Below are positions 26,802-35,321 of a stretch of 64,000 nucleotides of DNA, in pieces (position 1 is the first letter of the stretch; the number at the start of each line of letters is the position of its first letter). Made by a program: the position numbers and the translations under genes. Under the pieces are notes generated by a model. That model was not told the origin of the DNA and did not search any database. It saw only the letters and a list, made by a program, of their open reading frames with translations. The stretch is from JAPOXR01 sp963662395. GTDB lineage: Bacteria; Pseudomonadota; Alphaproteobacteria; Rhodobacterales; Rhodobacteraceae. The DNA lies in contig OY759511.1 in NCBI GenBank assembly GCA_963662395.1, positions 1,116,001 through 1,180,000 of the forward strand, read 5' to 3'.

Positions 26802-27050
26802 TCATGCCTTGACCTTGGCCAGGCGGCCCATCAGCCCGGTGGGCCGGACCATCAGCACGAAGATCAGCAGCAGGAACGCGTAGATGTCCTTGTGGCTGCC
26901 GGAGATGGCATTGAGGAGTGTCGACTTGCCGTTCAGCAACGCGATGATGCCTTGCGCGTCGACCTTCATGTCGATGCCGCGCAGGATCTTCAGCTTGCCG
27001 TAGCCGGTTTCGACGCCGCGGAATTCGCGCAATTTCCCCTCTCCAGGCAT
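26802..27050 (-). pseudogene. LivF N-terminus fused to LivH C-terminus, deletion scar
   Basis: A short frame reading REFRGVETGYGKLKILRGID, then ALLNGKSTLLNAISG, then SHKDIYAFLLLIFVLMVRPT. The first 47 codons or so (27050-26907) are a diverged LivF start. Its Walker A has lost four residues relative to the intact LivF (ALLGGNGTGKST versus ALLNGKST). It is joined at 26906/26907 to the last residues of LivH, which belong to the identical long repeat. The result cannot act as ATPase or permease. It marks a deletion between livF and livH in an older duplicate of the operon. Confidence 0.85.
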
Positions 27051-27193
27051 GGTGTCAGACCGTCCGACCCTGTGTCCACAGATCGTTCCCGTCAATTGGT
27101 CGGATCGCGGCCGGCACGCCATGGCAAGGCTGGCGGGGATCATGCATGTCGATTCCTGGTCTTGATGCATCAATTGCCGGGATTCCCATCAGC

Positions 27194-27300
27194 TCAGGCG
27201 TATTCGACAACCCGCCTCACGATCTCGAACACCACCTCGTCGGGGGCCTCTTCCACCAGTGCTGCCGCGAGAAGATCTCGACCGGAACGTGGCGATGCAA
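27194..27300 (-). pseudogene. C-terminal remnant of the sugar isomerase-like gene
   Basis: Read on the minus strand, the last codons before TGA at 27194 are EAPDEVVFEIVRRVVEYA, homologous to the end of the intact isomerase-like protein at 35484 (PPDEVVSEIVKRVAEFV). Slightly upstream, FSRQHWWKRPP in another frame matches FSKRHWWRKPP. With the livF scar it shows that a segment matching 35.2-35.6 kb was once duplicated here and has since diverged. Confidence 0.75.
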
Positions 27301-27307
27301 ACCTGCC

Positions 27308-28138
27308 TCAGCCCGACCTTTCCAGTTTCTCCAGGAACCCCTCCAGTTCACGGGGGTCCATGGCCACGGTTTCGGCGTGGCCAGGGAAGCTTCCCTGTTC
27401 CGCGGCTTCACGGAATGCGGTTACGGCGGCAATACGTTCCGCCCTGACTTGCTCATGAAGCCGGTGGAGGTTGCCGAACGCGCGTGAATGCCTGGGCAGG
27501 AATTCCTGTTCGCCGCAGATGTCGTTCATGAACAGGTAGTCCACGTCCCCACCCGGACCTGAGCCGAGCGACACGGTAATGATGCTGGTCCTCCTGCTGA
27601 TTTCGGCAAGAACCGCTCCGGGAATGACCTCGGCTTCGACCATGACGCCGCCAGCTTCCTCGAGACGCTTGAATTTGCGGTAGAGCTCGAAGGCTTCATC
27701 GGCCGTCTTGCCGACGGCACGCAGCCCGTCGGTCCACGTGGATTTGCGCGGAACTAGCCCCAGGTGACCCATCACCGGAATGTCCTCTTCGGCAAGGGTT
27801 CGCACCACTTTCATGCTCCGCGCGGTCATGATGGCGTCGGCACCATCGGCCAGGGCGCCGAGGGCAGCGCGCAGAAAGTCGTCGGCGGTGACGAAGTCCG
27901 GGATGCCGATGGCGGCAGTGACAAAGATGGAGGATGAGCCCTCGCGAATGGCCCTGACATTCTGGTAGTTGCCGATGGCCATGTCGATGCCGGCCGTTTC
28001 GGCGGCCGCGGCTTCATCGACGGTGTTGGCAGTGACCTGGGTCCACTTCCGGGTTCCTTTCGCGGCCCGCATGCCAGCGATGGTTACGGTGCGCTCGGCG
28101 GGCTGGGCCGTCCAGGTGTAGACACGTTTCATCAGCAT
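27308..28138 (-). CDS. Divergent PanB-like protein (ketopantoate hydroxymethyltransferase family)
   Basis: 276-residue barrel protein related to 3-methyl-2-oxobutanoate hydroxymethyltransferase. Shared landmarks are MGHLGLVP (residues 123-130), the glutamate of EAEVIP (Glu170) and GSGPGGDVDYLFMNDI, equivalent to the PanB GAG...H/NDAFG segment. However, the two magnesium-binding aspartates of canonical PanB (Asp45 and Asp84 in E. coli numbering) fall at Asn57 in MAIGNYQNV and at Thr74/Ala75 in FVTAAIGIP. It therefore probably does not make ketopantoate in the normal way. It lies 12 bp downstream of the desaturase gene on the same strand, near a catabolic operon, with no panC or panD in the window. 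The true reaction is unknown. Confidence 0.7.
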   Translation of the reverse strand: MLMKRVYTWTAQPAERTVTIAGMRAAKGTRKWTQVTANTVDEAAAAETAGIDMAIGNYQNVRAIREGSSSIFVTAAIGIPDFVTADDFLRAALGALADGADAIMTARSMKVVRTLAEEDIPVMGHLGLVPRKSTWTDGLRAVGKTADEAFELYRKFKRLEEAGGVMVEAEVIPGAVLAEISRRTSIITVSLGSGPGGDVDYLFMNDICGEQEFLPRHSRAFGNLHRLHEQVRAERIAAVTAFREAAEQGSFPGHAETVAMDPRELEGFLEKLERSG

Positions 28139-28150
28139 TCCTCCCGGGTA

Positions 28151-29227
28151 TTACTCGGCCGCATCGGCGGCCACTTCGCGTCCGGACCAGAGATAGGGTC
28201 GCGCCGTCGATGGAAGGTCGCGCACCAGGAAATGTTCGGGGTCCGTCATTTGCCGAAGCAGCACCGGCACAGCCTCGCGAATGGCCTGCCAGGTCGAGGT
28301 ATTGGGCGCCGGCAGGTCGTGCTTGATGCACTCATGCAGCGCCGGCAGCTTGTGATATGGCACCATGGTGAACATGTGATGCTCGATATGGTAGTTCATG
28401 TTCCAGTAGATGAACCGGCTGACCGGGTTCATCAGCAGCGTTCGGCTGTTCAGCCGGTGGTCGATGACATTGTCGGCCAAGGCAGCGTGCTGAAGAATAC
28501 CGGTGATCGTCATGTGCCATGCACCGTAGATTCGTGGCAGGCCGATCACCATCAATGGCAGGATCGACCCCATCCACACGGCCAGGGCGACGGTGGCGGC
28601 GTAGATCGCCAGCCAGACGCGCGCCACGCCGATGGCGGCGGACCATTCGGCCTCCGGAACATACTCTTTCTCCTCGTCCGTCAGACGTCCGGACGCCAGC
28701 TGAATCATCGACCTGAGGGCGAGCGGCACATCCACGAGTCCAAAGAGATTTGCCAGCATCTTGGGCAGGTTCGGGGGGCGTCGGGCCAGGATCTGCGGAT
28801 CGCGCCCGACGATGGTGGTGTCGGTGTGGTGGCGCGCATGGCCGTATTTCCAGATGACGGGATTTCGCATGATCATGAAGCACGCGAACTGGTAGACGGC
28901 ATCGTTCATCCAACGGGTCCTGAATGCCGTGCCGTGACCGCATTCATGCCAACGGCTGTCGGTGGACGAGCCGTAGAGCACGCCATAGGCCAGCCAGAAC
29001 GGCACCGACCACCAGGACGGCCAAAGCGCAATGGCGATGCCGGCCAAGCCGACGAGCAACGCCAGCCAGATCAGCGTGTCCCGAATCGCCGGGCCGTCCG
29101 AGCGCTTCATGAGTTCTTTCATCGTCTTGCGGGGAATTTCCGTGGCGTACCAATTGGCACCGGCCAGCCCGGCCTCGACGGCGCGCCGCCCGTCCCTTCC
29201 CACCAGGCTGTAGTCTCGCTCGTCCAA
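28151..29227 (-). CDS. Membrane fatty acid desaturase-like di-iron protein
   Basis: 358-residue integral membrane oxygenase/desaturase with the three histidine boxes of the family: HECGH (94-98), HARHH (130-134) and HIEHH (about residue 270), which bind two irons. Two hydrophobic pairs surround them (WLALLVGLAGIAIALW, WLAIYAATVALAVWMGSILPLMVIGL). Members introduce double bonds or hydroxyl groups into acyl chains or related substrates. It is the first gene of a minus-strand pair with the PanB-like gene and is divergent from a LacI regulator 126 bp away, which may control it. The substrate is unclear; the neighbourhood suggests a catabolic oxygenation rather than lipid synthesis. Confidence 0.82.
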   Translation of the reverse strand: MDERDYSLVGRDGRRAVEAGLAGANWYATEIPRKTMKELMKRSDGPAIRDTLIWLALLVGLAGIAIALWPSWWSVPFWLAYGVLYGSSTDSRWHECGHGTAFRTRWMNDAVYQFACFMIMRNPVIWKYGHARHHTDTTIVGRDPQILARRPPNLPKMLANLFGLVDVPLALRSMIQLASGRLTDEEKEYVPEAEWSAAIGVARVWLAIYAATVALAVWMGSILPLMVIGLPRIYGAWHMTITGILQHAALADNVIDHRLNSRTLLMNPVSRFIYWNMNYHIEHHMFTMVPYHKLPALHECIKHDLPAPNTSTWQAIREAVPVLLRQMTDPEHFLVRDLPSTARPYLWSGREVAADAAE

Positions 29228-29312
29228 CTGGCTTCACCCCTTGTCACCTGCCGGAGAAAATAGCGGGACGTGGCAACAGGGCAAGGCAGGCACATTGTTT
29301 TTTATCAAAAGC

Positions 29313-29351
29313 TTTCCATCCATGAGCTATTTCGGATAGATTTTCATCCAT
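29313..29351. promoter_or_regulatory. Candidate operator repeats between desaturase and LacI genes
   Basis: TTTCCATCCAT at 29313-29323 and TTTCATCCAT at 29342-29351 are direct repeats 29 bp apart in the 125-bp divergent gap. The second abuts the regulator's start codon. They are candidates for autoregulation by the adjacent LacI-family protein; no binding evidence exists. Confidence 0.35.
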
Positions 29352-29352
29352 C

Positions 29353-30390
29353 ATGAGCCGAGCGAAGCGTCCCACCATGGCCGATATCGCGGCACGGGCC
29401 AGCGTCGGAATTGCCACGGTGGACCGTGTCCTGACCGGTCGGCGAAAGGTCCGCGAGGAAAATGCCCGGCGGGTCTTCGAGGCCGCGGCCGCGCTTGGCT
29501 ACCATGCCACGCCGGTGATTCGCTACCGGATCGACCGCGACGCCCCGCGTGCCACCTTCGGATTCGTGCTGCCCAAGAAGGGTCAGGAATTCTATCGCGA
29601 CCTGTCGAATGCGCTCAGGTCCGAGATCGAGGACATCCGCGACCTGCGTGGAACATTGATCATCCACTATGCCGAAACCCAGGACCCGGCGGAATATGCG
29701 GAATTGCTGGGCAAAATGGCCGGCACGGCAGATGTCGTCGCTGCCTCTGCCGTCAACCATCCGCTGGTCGAACAGGCGGTGGGAGGCCTGGCTGATGCAG
29801 GAATTCCGGTCCTTGCCATGCTGAACGACTTTGCGCCGGATGTGCGGCGCAAATTCATCGGCCTCGACAACTACCGCGCCGGCCGGCAAGCGGCCTGGAT
29901 GCTGGCCAGCATCATCCCTGAGCCGGGAGTTATCGCGGTCCTGGTTGGCGGAAATCTCTGGCAGGCGCACCAGGTGAGGGAAAGCGGTCTCAGGAGCTAT
30001 TTCCGCCAGAATGCGCCCGGGTTTCGGCTGCGCGATGCGGTGTTGAACCTCGAGACCCGGGGCATCACCTATGCAATGGTGCAGGATTTCGTGGCCAGCC
30101 AGCAGGATCTGCGTGGCATTTACATCACTGGCGGCGGGGTTGAGGGCGCAATCGACGCACTTCGTCGGAGCGGCAGGGAGCGGCGGGTTCGCCTTGTTGT
30201 ACATCCCTTGACGAAGGAGACCCGTGCCGCAGTCACCGACGGGATTGTCACCATGGTTATCGGCACCCCGGTTGTCGAGTTGGCACGCCGCGTGGTGTCC
30301 GAAATGGCAGCGTCTGTTTCGGGGCAAAGCCAGGAGGCGGGTGAGCAGGTGTTGTTGAGTCCGGAAGTCCTGCTGCCTGATTGCCCCTGA
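29353..30390 (+). CDS. LacI-family transcriptional regulator
   Basis: 345 residues: an N-terminal LacI helix-turn-helix (TMADIAARASVGIATVDRVLTGR, about 8-30) with the hinge region, then a periplasmic-binding-protein-like ligand domain (TFGFVLPKKGQEFYRDLSNAL to the C-terminus). The recognition helix has the ATVDRVL form seen in regulators of sugar, polyol and organic acid catabolism. It is divergent from the desaturase/PanB-like pair and convergent with livG, so it is placed to control either the small pair or the transport operon. It resembles the second regulator at 43925. Confidence 0.9.
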   Translation: MSRAKRPTMADIAARASVGIATVDRVLTGRRKVREENARRVFEAAAALGYHATPVIRYRIDRDAPRATFGFVLPKKGQEFYRDLSNALRSEIEDIRDLRGTLIIHYAETQDPAEYAELLGKMAGTADVVAASAVNHPLVEQAVGGLADAGIPVLAMLNDFAPDVRRKFIGLDNYRAGRQAAWMLASIIPEPGVIAVLVGGNLWQAHQVRESGLRSYFRQNAPGFRLRDAVLNLETRGITYAMVQDFVASQQDLRGIYITGGGVEGAIDALRRSGRERRVRLVVHPLTKETRAAVTDGIVTMVIGTPVVELARRVVSEMAASVSGQSQEAGEQVLLSPEVLLPDCP

Positions 30391-30535
30391 GATTCCGCAG
30401 ACGGCAGAAGGGGAATGCACGGAGCGCGGCGATTCTTGCGGATGCACCGGCCAATGCCGGGCCACTTCGCTGCCGATGGGCAGGGTGACAGGCTCCATGA
30501 CATGTCCGGCGATGTCACCCGCCTGCCCCACCCGG

Positions 30536-31339
30536 TTACACGGCCAGGAGTTCCTTCACCTGTTCGTCGCTCATCTCGCGACCAAGATAGGCCTCGATCA
30601 CCGCGTGATCGTTGCTGACTTCCTTCGGTGTGCCCTCGGCGATCTTTTCGCCGTGGTCGAGCACGGATATCCGGTCGCAGGTGTCCATGACCACCTTCAG
30701 GATATGCTCGACGATGACCACGGTCAGTTTGAAGCGATCTTTCAGCGTCACCATGATGTTCATGATGTTGTCGACATTGACGGGCGACAGCCCCGCCGCA
30801 GGTTCATCCAGCAGCAGCAGCTTGGGCCGCATGGCAATCGACCGGCCCAGCGCCAGCAGCCGACGCTGACCGATCGACATCTCGGAGGCCGGGATATGCG
30901 CAAAATCCGCCAGCCCGATCAGTTCGAGGATTTCCATCATCTCGTCCATGATGCGTTTCTCCTCCGCCGCAACATGGCCAGTGCCGAAGAGGCCTGCAAA
31001 GGTGCTGTACTGGACATGGCAATGGTGGCCGATCCGCAAATTGTCGAGCACGCTCATCTCGGTGAACATCCTGAGCAGCTGGAAGGTGCGGGCCACGCCG
31101 GCTTCGGCAATCCGGTGCGGCTCCCAATCGGTGATGTCATTGCCGTCAAAGACGACCGTGCCGGAATCGACAGGGTAGATGCCACTCAGCAGGTTGAAGA
31201 ACGTGCTCTTGCCGGATCCGTTCGGACCGATGACGGCGCGCATTTCGCCATCTTCAACCTCGAAATCCACGTTCCTGATGGCGTGGAGACCGCCGAAATG
31301 CTTGTTCAGCCCCGTGACACTCAGCAGAGTATCCATCAC
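30536..31339 (-). CDS. livG: LIV-type ABC transporter ATP-binding protein LivG
   Basis: 267-residue ATPase of the branched-chain amino acid transporter family. Walker A is GPNGSGKS (38-45), the signature is MSIGQRRLLALGRSIA and Walker B is LLLLDEPAAGLSP. The C-terminal EAYLGRE is typical of LivG. It is the last gene of the transport operon and overlaps livM by four bases at its start, so the two are translationally coupled. It acts with LivF on the cytoplasmic face of LivH/LivM. Confidence 0.92.
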   Translation of the reverse strand: MMDTLLSVTGLNKHFGGLHAIRNVDFEVEDGEMRAVIGPNGSGKSTFFNLLSGIYPVDSGTVVFDGNDITDWEPHRIAEAGVARTFQLLRMFTEMSVLDNLRIGHHCHVQYSTFAGLFGTGHVAAEEKRIMDEMMEILELIGLADFAHIPASEMSIGQRRLLALGRSIAMRPKLLLLDEPAAGLSPVNVDNIMNIMVTLKDRFKLTVVIVEHILKVVMDTCDRISVLDHGEKIAEGTPKEVSNDHAVIEAYLGREMSDEQVKELLAV

Positions 31340-32388
31340 CGATCCTCGTCCGGCAGTGAGCCGACCTGCTCACGCTGCCGGGCGGCGGTGGCGTGGCGGG
31401 CGGCGACGAAACGGCGCGAGACGAAGTAGCGGTCGATGATGCCGCCAATGCCCTTGGGCATGAAGATGACGGTACCGACGATTACCAGGCCGAAGAGCAG
31501 GAGCTGGTAGAAATAGTAGTCCCGGGTCACGTCGGCAACGATCGAGACGACGATCGCCCCGATGACGCCGCCCCAGATATTGCCGATTCCTCCGAGAACG
31601 ACCATGAGCAGGACGGTGACCATCTCGATCACGGTGAAATTGTTGGGATGGACATAGCCGGGCAGCATGTGGGCCATCAGCGAACCGGCGAGCCCGGCAT
31701 AGACCGCGCTCAGCATGAAGGCGATCAGCTTGTAGCGCTTCACATGGACGCCGGAGGCGGCCGCGGTGAGCGGGTCCTCGCGGATGGCCATGAAGGCGCG
31801 GCCGGTGGCCGATCTGAGGATTGCGAAGCTGGCATAGACCGCCAGCACCGTTATCGGCATGGCCAGAAAGTAGAAGCTCTCGTAGGTTTTCAGGGCGATC
31901 CCGAAGAATACCGGTGGCTTGATGCCACCGATCCCGGACGCACTGCCCAGGTAGTTGGTGACCCGGATGAAGATCTCGACCGCCTGGGCGAAAGCAAGCG
32001 TGGCAAGTGCCAGATACGCGCCTTCAAGCCGAAAGGAGGGGATGGCAACGATGGCCCCCGTCAACACGGTAACCACCACGGCGACCGGCATGCAGATCCA
32101 GAACGGCATGCCGAACTTCGTTGACAATACCGCCGAGGTGAACGCCCCGACGGCAGCCAGGGCAACATGGCCGACGGTGACCTGTCCGGCGAATCCCTTC
32201 ACGATATTCAGGCCGGTTGCCATGATGATCATGATGCACATGTGGTTCAGCAGGTAGACCTGGTAGGTATTGGCCGCCAGCCATGGCAGCGGCAGCAGCA
32301 GGATCAGGCCCGCGCACCATGGCATCACCGGATGAATGCGTGACAGGCGCTGAATGCCTGCCATGAATGTATCAATGGCTCCGTGCAT
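31336..32388 (-). CDS. livM: LIV-type ABC transporter permease LivM
   Basis: 350-residue inner-membrane permease with about ten hydrophobic segments and the LivM landmarks NHMCIMIIMATGLNIVKGFAG, QVTVGHVALAAVGAFTSAVL and AIREDPLTAAASGVHVKRYKL (the loop that contacts the ATPase). It starts about 70 bp downstream of the substrate-binding gene stop and beyond that gene's strong terminator. It thus depends on read-through or its own promoter. It overlaps livG by four bases. Confidence 0.92.
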   Translation of the reverse strand: MHGAIDTFMAGIQRLSRIHPVMPWCAGLILLLPLPWLAANTYQVYLLNHMCIMIIMATGLNIVKGFAGQVTVGHVALAAVGAFTSAVLSTKFGMPFWICMPVAVVVTVLTGAIVAIPSFRLEGAYLALATLAFAQAVEIFIRVTNYLGSASGIGGIKPPVFFGIALKTYESFYFLAMPITVLAVYASFAILRSATGRAFMAIREDPLTAAASGVHVKRYKLIAFMLSAVYAGLAGSLMAHMLPGYVHPNNFTVIEMVTVLLMVVLGGIGNIWGGVIGAIVVSIVADVTRDYYFYQLLLFGLVIVGTVIFMPKGIGGIIDRYFVSRRFVAARHATAARQREQVGSLPDEDR

Positions 32389-32406
32389 CTGGACCGGTTT
32401 TCCTGG

Positions 32407-32449
32407 AAAAAAGGAATGATCCGGACCGGCGCAGTGCCCGGTCCGGATC
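32407..32449 (-). terminator. Intrinsic terminator between substrate-binding gene and livM
   Basis: Same perfect 12-bp GC-rich hairpin and six-T tail as after copy 1 (stems 32418-32429 and 32438-32449). Inside the transport operon it would let the binding protein be made in excess over LivM and LivG. Confidence 0.88.
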
Positions 32450-32457
32450 GTGCGGGA

Positions 32458-33660
32458 TCACTCCAGGCCGAAATCGATCGGCATGGTCACGCGGTCAAGG
32501 ATGCCGAGCTCGAAATCCTTGCCGCCCTTCTCGTAGCCGATGAGAACGACGGTCCGGTTGCCATCGCGGCATTGCGGCGTCGGCTCGGCACAGAAGCCGA
32601 TCGGTCCCGAGGCCAGGCCTTCATAGTTCTCGATGCCGGCAATGGCGTCGCGGATGGCGACGCGGTCGGCGGCCAGATCCTCGTCGGCGGTCGAGATGTC
32701 GGCATTGTTCAGCGCCATCTCGACGATGCGGATCAAATCCCAGGCCTGGCTGAAATCGTGGTCGATCTTCTCGACGCCGTAGCGCTCGCGCACCATGTTG
32801 TTGAACTCGACCGCGATCGGGCGGGTGTCGCTGTCGGAATAGGCGGCAGTGTAGAAGACGCCCTTGATGGCATCACCGGCCATGCCCGGCACCGGGGCGT
32901 TGGAGGCAACCGAATTGGCCGCCCGTTTCACATCGGCCGGTATGCCGACCTCGTAGGACTGGACCAGCGCCCGCGCCATCGGCTCCTGCAGGGCGGCGAT
33001 GTAGAGGGCATCGACATCCATGGCCTTGATCTTCAGCATGTGGCTGCGGAAGTCGATTTCCTTTTCCTGCACCTGTGCCCAGTAGGCAGGCTCGACACCG
33101 AACTGCTTCGACATCTGCTCGCGCAGCCCCTCGGCATCGGCGACGGCAGCGGCATCGGATGCAAACACGTAGGCGATGTTGGTGCCGATCTTCTCGCCGA
33201 TATACTTGGCGGCGACGCCCTTGTAGAACCGGGCCGAGATCGGCACCCGGAAGACCCATTCCGAGCCCTTCAGGGTGATCTTGTCCGAGGTCGAATGCGG
33301 AATGATGTGCGGCACCATGGCCTGGGCGGTCACGTCGACCATCGGCAATGTCACCGACGAGCATGACGAGCCGATCACCAGGTGCACGTTGTCCTGGTAG
33401 GCGAACTTGTTGGCATTGGCCACGCCCTTGTCGGACTTGCACTCGTCATTGAGCAGTATGAGTTCGATCATGTTGCCATTGATGCCGCCGGCGGCGTTGA
33501 TGGCGTCGAACTCGTCCTGCATCATCTGGCCGTATTTCTGGCCGTTTTCCGAGATCATCCGCATCGATGTCCCGATGCGGATCTCGCCGGCAAGGACCGT
33601 CGATGCAGTCATCGAGGCGACGATGGCTGCCGCGGCCCCGAACTTGATAATGGTACTCAT
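32458..33660 (-). CDS. Branched-chain amino acid-type ABC transporter substrate-binding protein, copy 2
   Basis: Identical 400-residue protein to the one encoded at 25567-26769, with the same signal peptide and GGAGG ribosome site. This copy is in the native operon, 32 bp after livH and before livM. The start at 33660 (MSTIIKFG) is used; the frame is open far upstream through livH, but that is a shadow. It delivers its ligand to the LivH/LivM permease. Confidence 0.93.
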   Translation of the reverse strand: MSTIIKFGAAAAIVASMTASTVLAGEIRIGTSMRMISENGQKYGQMMQDEFDAINAAGGINGNMIELILLNDECKSDKGVANANKFAYQDNVHLVIGSSCSSVTLPMVDVTAQAMVPHIIPHSTSDKITLKGSEWVFRVPISARFYKGVAAKYIGEKIGTNIAYVFASDAAAVADAEGLREQMSKQFGVEPAYWAQVQEKEIDFRSHMLKIKAMDVDALYIAALQEPMARALVQSYEVGIPADVKRAANSVASNAPVPGMAGDAIKGVFYTAAYSDSDTRPIAVEFNNMVRERYGVEKIDHDFSQAWDLIRIVEMALNNADISTADEDLAADRVAIRDAIAGIENYEGLASGPIGFCAEPTPQCRDGNRTVVLIGYEKGGKDFELGILDRVTMPIDFGLE

Positions 33661-33692
33661 GGTATCCTCCGATTGTTGTGGTTTGGCGGTTG

Positions 33693-34577
33693 TCATGCCT
33701 TGACCTTGGCCAGGCGGCCCATCAGCCCGGTGGGCCGGACCATCAGCACGAAGATCAGCAGCAGGAACGCGTAGATGTCCTTGTGGCTGCCGGAGATATA
33801 GGCGGCGCCGAGCGTCTCGAAGACGCCGACCAGCAGGCCGCCAAGAATGGCGCCGGGCAGCGAGCCGAAGCCGCCGACCACGGCTGCGGCGAACGCCTTG
33901 ATCAGCATGAGATAACCCATCTCGACCTGGACATAGTTGATCGGCCCGATCAGAACGCCGCCCACCGCGGCCAGGCCGCAGGCCAGGCCGAAGATCAGCG
34001 AAATCATCAGCGGCACGTTGATCCCCATCAGGTAGGCGATGTCCTTGTCGGCGGCAACGGCGCGGATGGCCAGCCCGGTCTTGGTGTGATGTAACAGCAG
34101 GTGCAGCATCGCCATCAACGCCACAGACACGATCAGAATCCACAGATACGAGCGCGGCAAGGTAATGTCGCCAACGGCTATCGGCATCCCGAACTGCACG
34201 CCCATCGAGTGGCCTTCGGCGCCCCAGATCAGGAAGGCGACATTCTGCAGGATGATCGCCATGCCGAACCCGCAGATGATCATGCCCATGCCGGCAACCG
34301 TATACCCGCCGCCCTGGCTGGTCAGTCGGCGGTAGAAGACGCGTTCGATCACCACGCCCATGACCCCGGTGATGATCAACGCCAGGAACAGGGTGATCGG
34401 ATAGGAAATGCCGAAACTGCCATACAGCACCAGCCCGAAAAAGGCGCCGAACATGAAGAACTCGCCATGGGCGAAATGCACGATGTCGAGGCCGGAATAG
34501 ATCAGCGAAATGCCAAGCGCGACCAGCCCGTAGACAAGCCCGATCGACAGGCCGACAACAATGAAATCCATCAGCAT
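33693..34577 (-). CDS. livH: LIV-type ABC transporter permease LivH
   Basis: 294-residue permease, about eight hydrophobic segments. LivH features are VYGLVALGISLIYSGLDIVHFAHGEFFMFGAF at the N-terminus and RAVAADKDIAYLMGINVPLMI (ATPase contact loop) in the middle. The final 35 residues are inside the 1,392-bp repeat, so the same C-terminus also occurs in the scar at 26802. It lies 12 bp after livF. Confidence 0.93.
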   Translation of the reverse strand: MLMDFIVVGLSIGLVYGLVALGISLIYSGLDIVHFAHGEFFMFGAFFGLVLYGSFGISYPITLFLALIITGVMGVVIERVFYRRLTSQGGGYTVAGMGMIICGFGMAIILQNVAFLIWGAEGHSMGVQFGMPIAVGDITLPRSYLWILIVSVALMAMLHLLLHHTKTGLAIRAVAADKDIAYLMGINVPLMISLIFGLACGLAAVGGVLIGPINYVQVEMGYLMLIKAFAAAVVGGFGSLPGAILGGLLVGVFETLGAAYISGSHKDIYAFLLLIFVLMVRPTGLMGRLAKVKA

Positions 34578-34589
34578 GTCGATGTCACC

Positions 34590-35321
34590 TCACGCATTTC
34601 CAACCTCGGCAACCGTGCCGCCCAGATAGGCATGACGCACCTTGTCGTCGTGGATCATGTCCTCGGCCTCCCCCTCGATATGGATGCGACCGTCATGAAT
34701 GACATATCCGTAGCTCGCCAGCAACAGTGCCATCCGGACGTTTTGCTCGACGATGAGGATCGTCATTCCCAGCTCCTTGCGGATGCGGTTGATCTGCTTG
34801 AAGATATCCATCACCACCAGCGGCGCCAGCGCCGCCGAGGGTTCGTCCAGCATCACCATCTTCGGCGCCGCCATCAGGCCGCGCCCGATGACGAGCATCT
34901 GCACCTGACCGCCGGACAACAGCCCCGACATCTGCTTCCGCCGTTCCTTCAGGATCGGAAAGAACGAGTAGACCCTTTCCAGGTCTTCCCGCACCGCCGC
35001 CTTGTCGCTGCGGGAATAGGCGCCCAGCATCAAGTTGTCCTCGACGGTCATGCCCGGATAGCTGTCCTTGCCCTGGGTGACCTGCACCAGCCCGGCCCGC
35101 ACGATCTCGTGCGGGCGCCTGGCATGGATGGGCTCGCCGTCGAACAGGATCTCGCCCTTCCAGACCGGGATGATGCCCGAGATGGCCTTGAGGAGTGTCG
35201 ATTTGCCGGTGCCATTGCCGCCCAACAGCGCCACGATGCCCTGGGCCCCGACCTTCATGTCGATGCCGCGCAGGATCTTCAGTTTGCCGTAGCCGGTCTC
35301 GACGCCGCGGATTTCGAGCAA
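34590..35321 (-). CDS. livF: LIV-type ABC transporter ATP-binding protein LivF
   Basis: 243-residue ATPase, first gene of the transport operon. Walker A is GGNGTGKS (34-41), the signature is LSGGQVQMLVIGRGLM and Walker B is MVMLDEPSAAL. The last residues HAYLGGTVAE are LivF-like. It is separated from the isomerase-like gene upstream by about 160 bp, enough for a promoter. A diverged copy of its first 48 codons remains at 26907-27050. Confidence 0.92.
   Translation of the reverse strand: MLEIRGVETGYGKLKILRGIDMKVGAQGIVALLGGNGTGKSTLLKAISGIIPVWKGEILFDGEPIHARRPHEIVRAGLVQVTQGKDSYPGMTVEDNLMLGAYSRSDKAAVREDLERVYSFFPILKERRKQMSGLLSGGQVQMLVIGRGLMAAPKMVMLDEPSAALAPLVVMDIFKQINRIRKELGMTILIVEQNVRMALLLASYGYVIHDGRIHIEGEAEDMIHDDKVRHAYLGGTVAEVGNA

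Larger units (their letters stand above)
25515..26906. repeat. Long direct repeat, copy 1 (1,392 bp)
   Basis: This block matches 32406-33797 with a constant offset of 6,891 bp. The encoded proteins are identical over their full length and no indel is needed. It contains a transcription terminator, the whole substrate-binding protein gene and the last 35 codons or so of livH. The sequences diverge abruptly on both sides. Confidence 0.92.
32406..33797. repeat. Long direct repeat, copy 2 (1,392 bp)
   Basis: Partner of the block at 25515-26906, in the same orientation. Here it lies in its natural context: the livH end, substrate-binding gene and terminator are flanked by complete livH and livM. 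Divergence begins at 32405 and at 33798. Confidence 0.92.

Noticed and set aside
32458..34143. 561-codon extended version of the second binding-protein gene
   Set aside because: The extra N-terminus is out-of-frame livH; the signal peptide begins at 33660.
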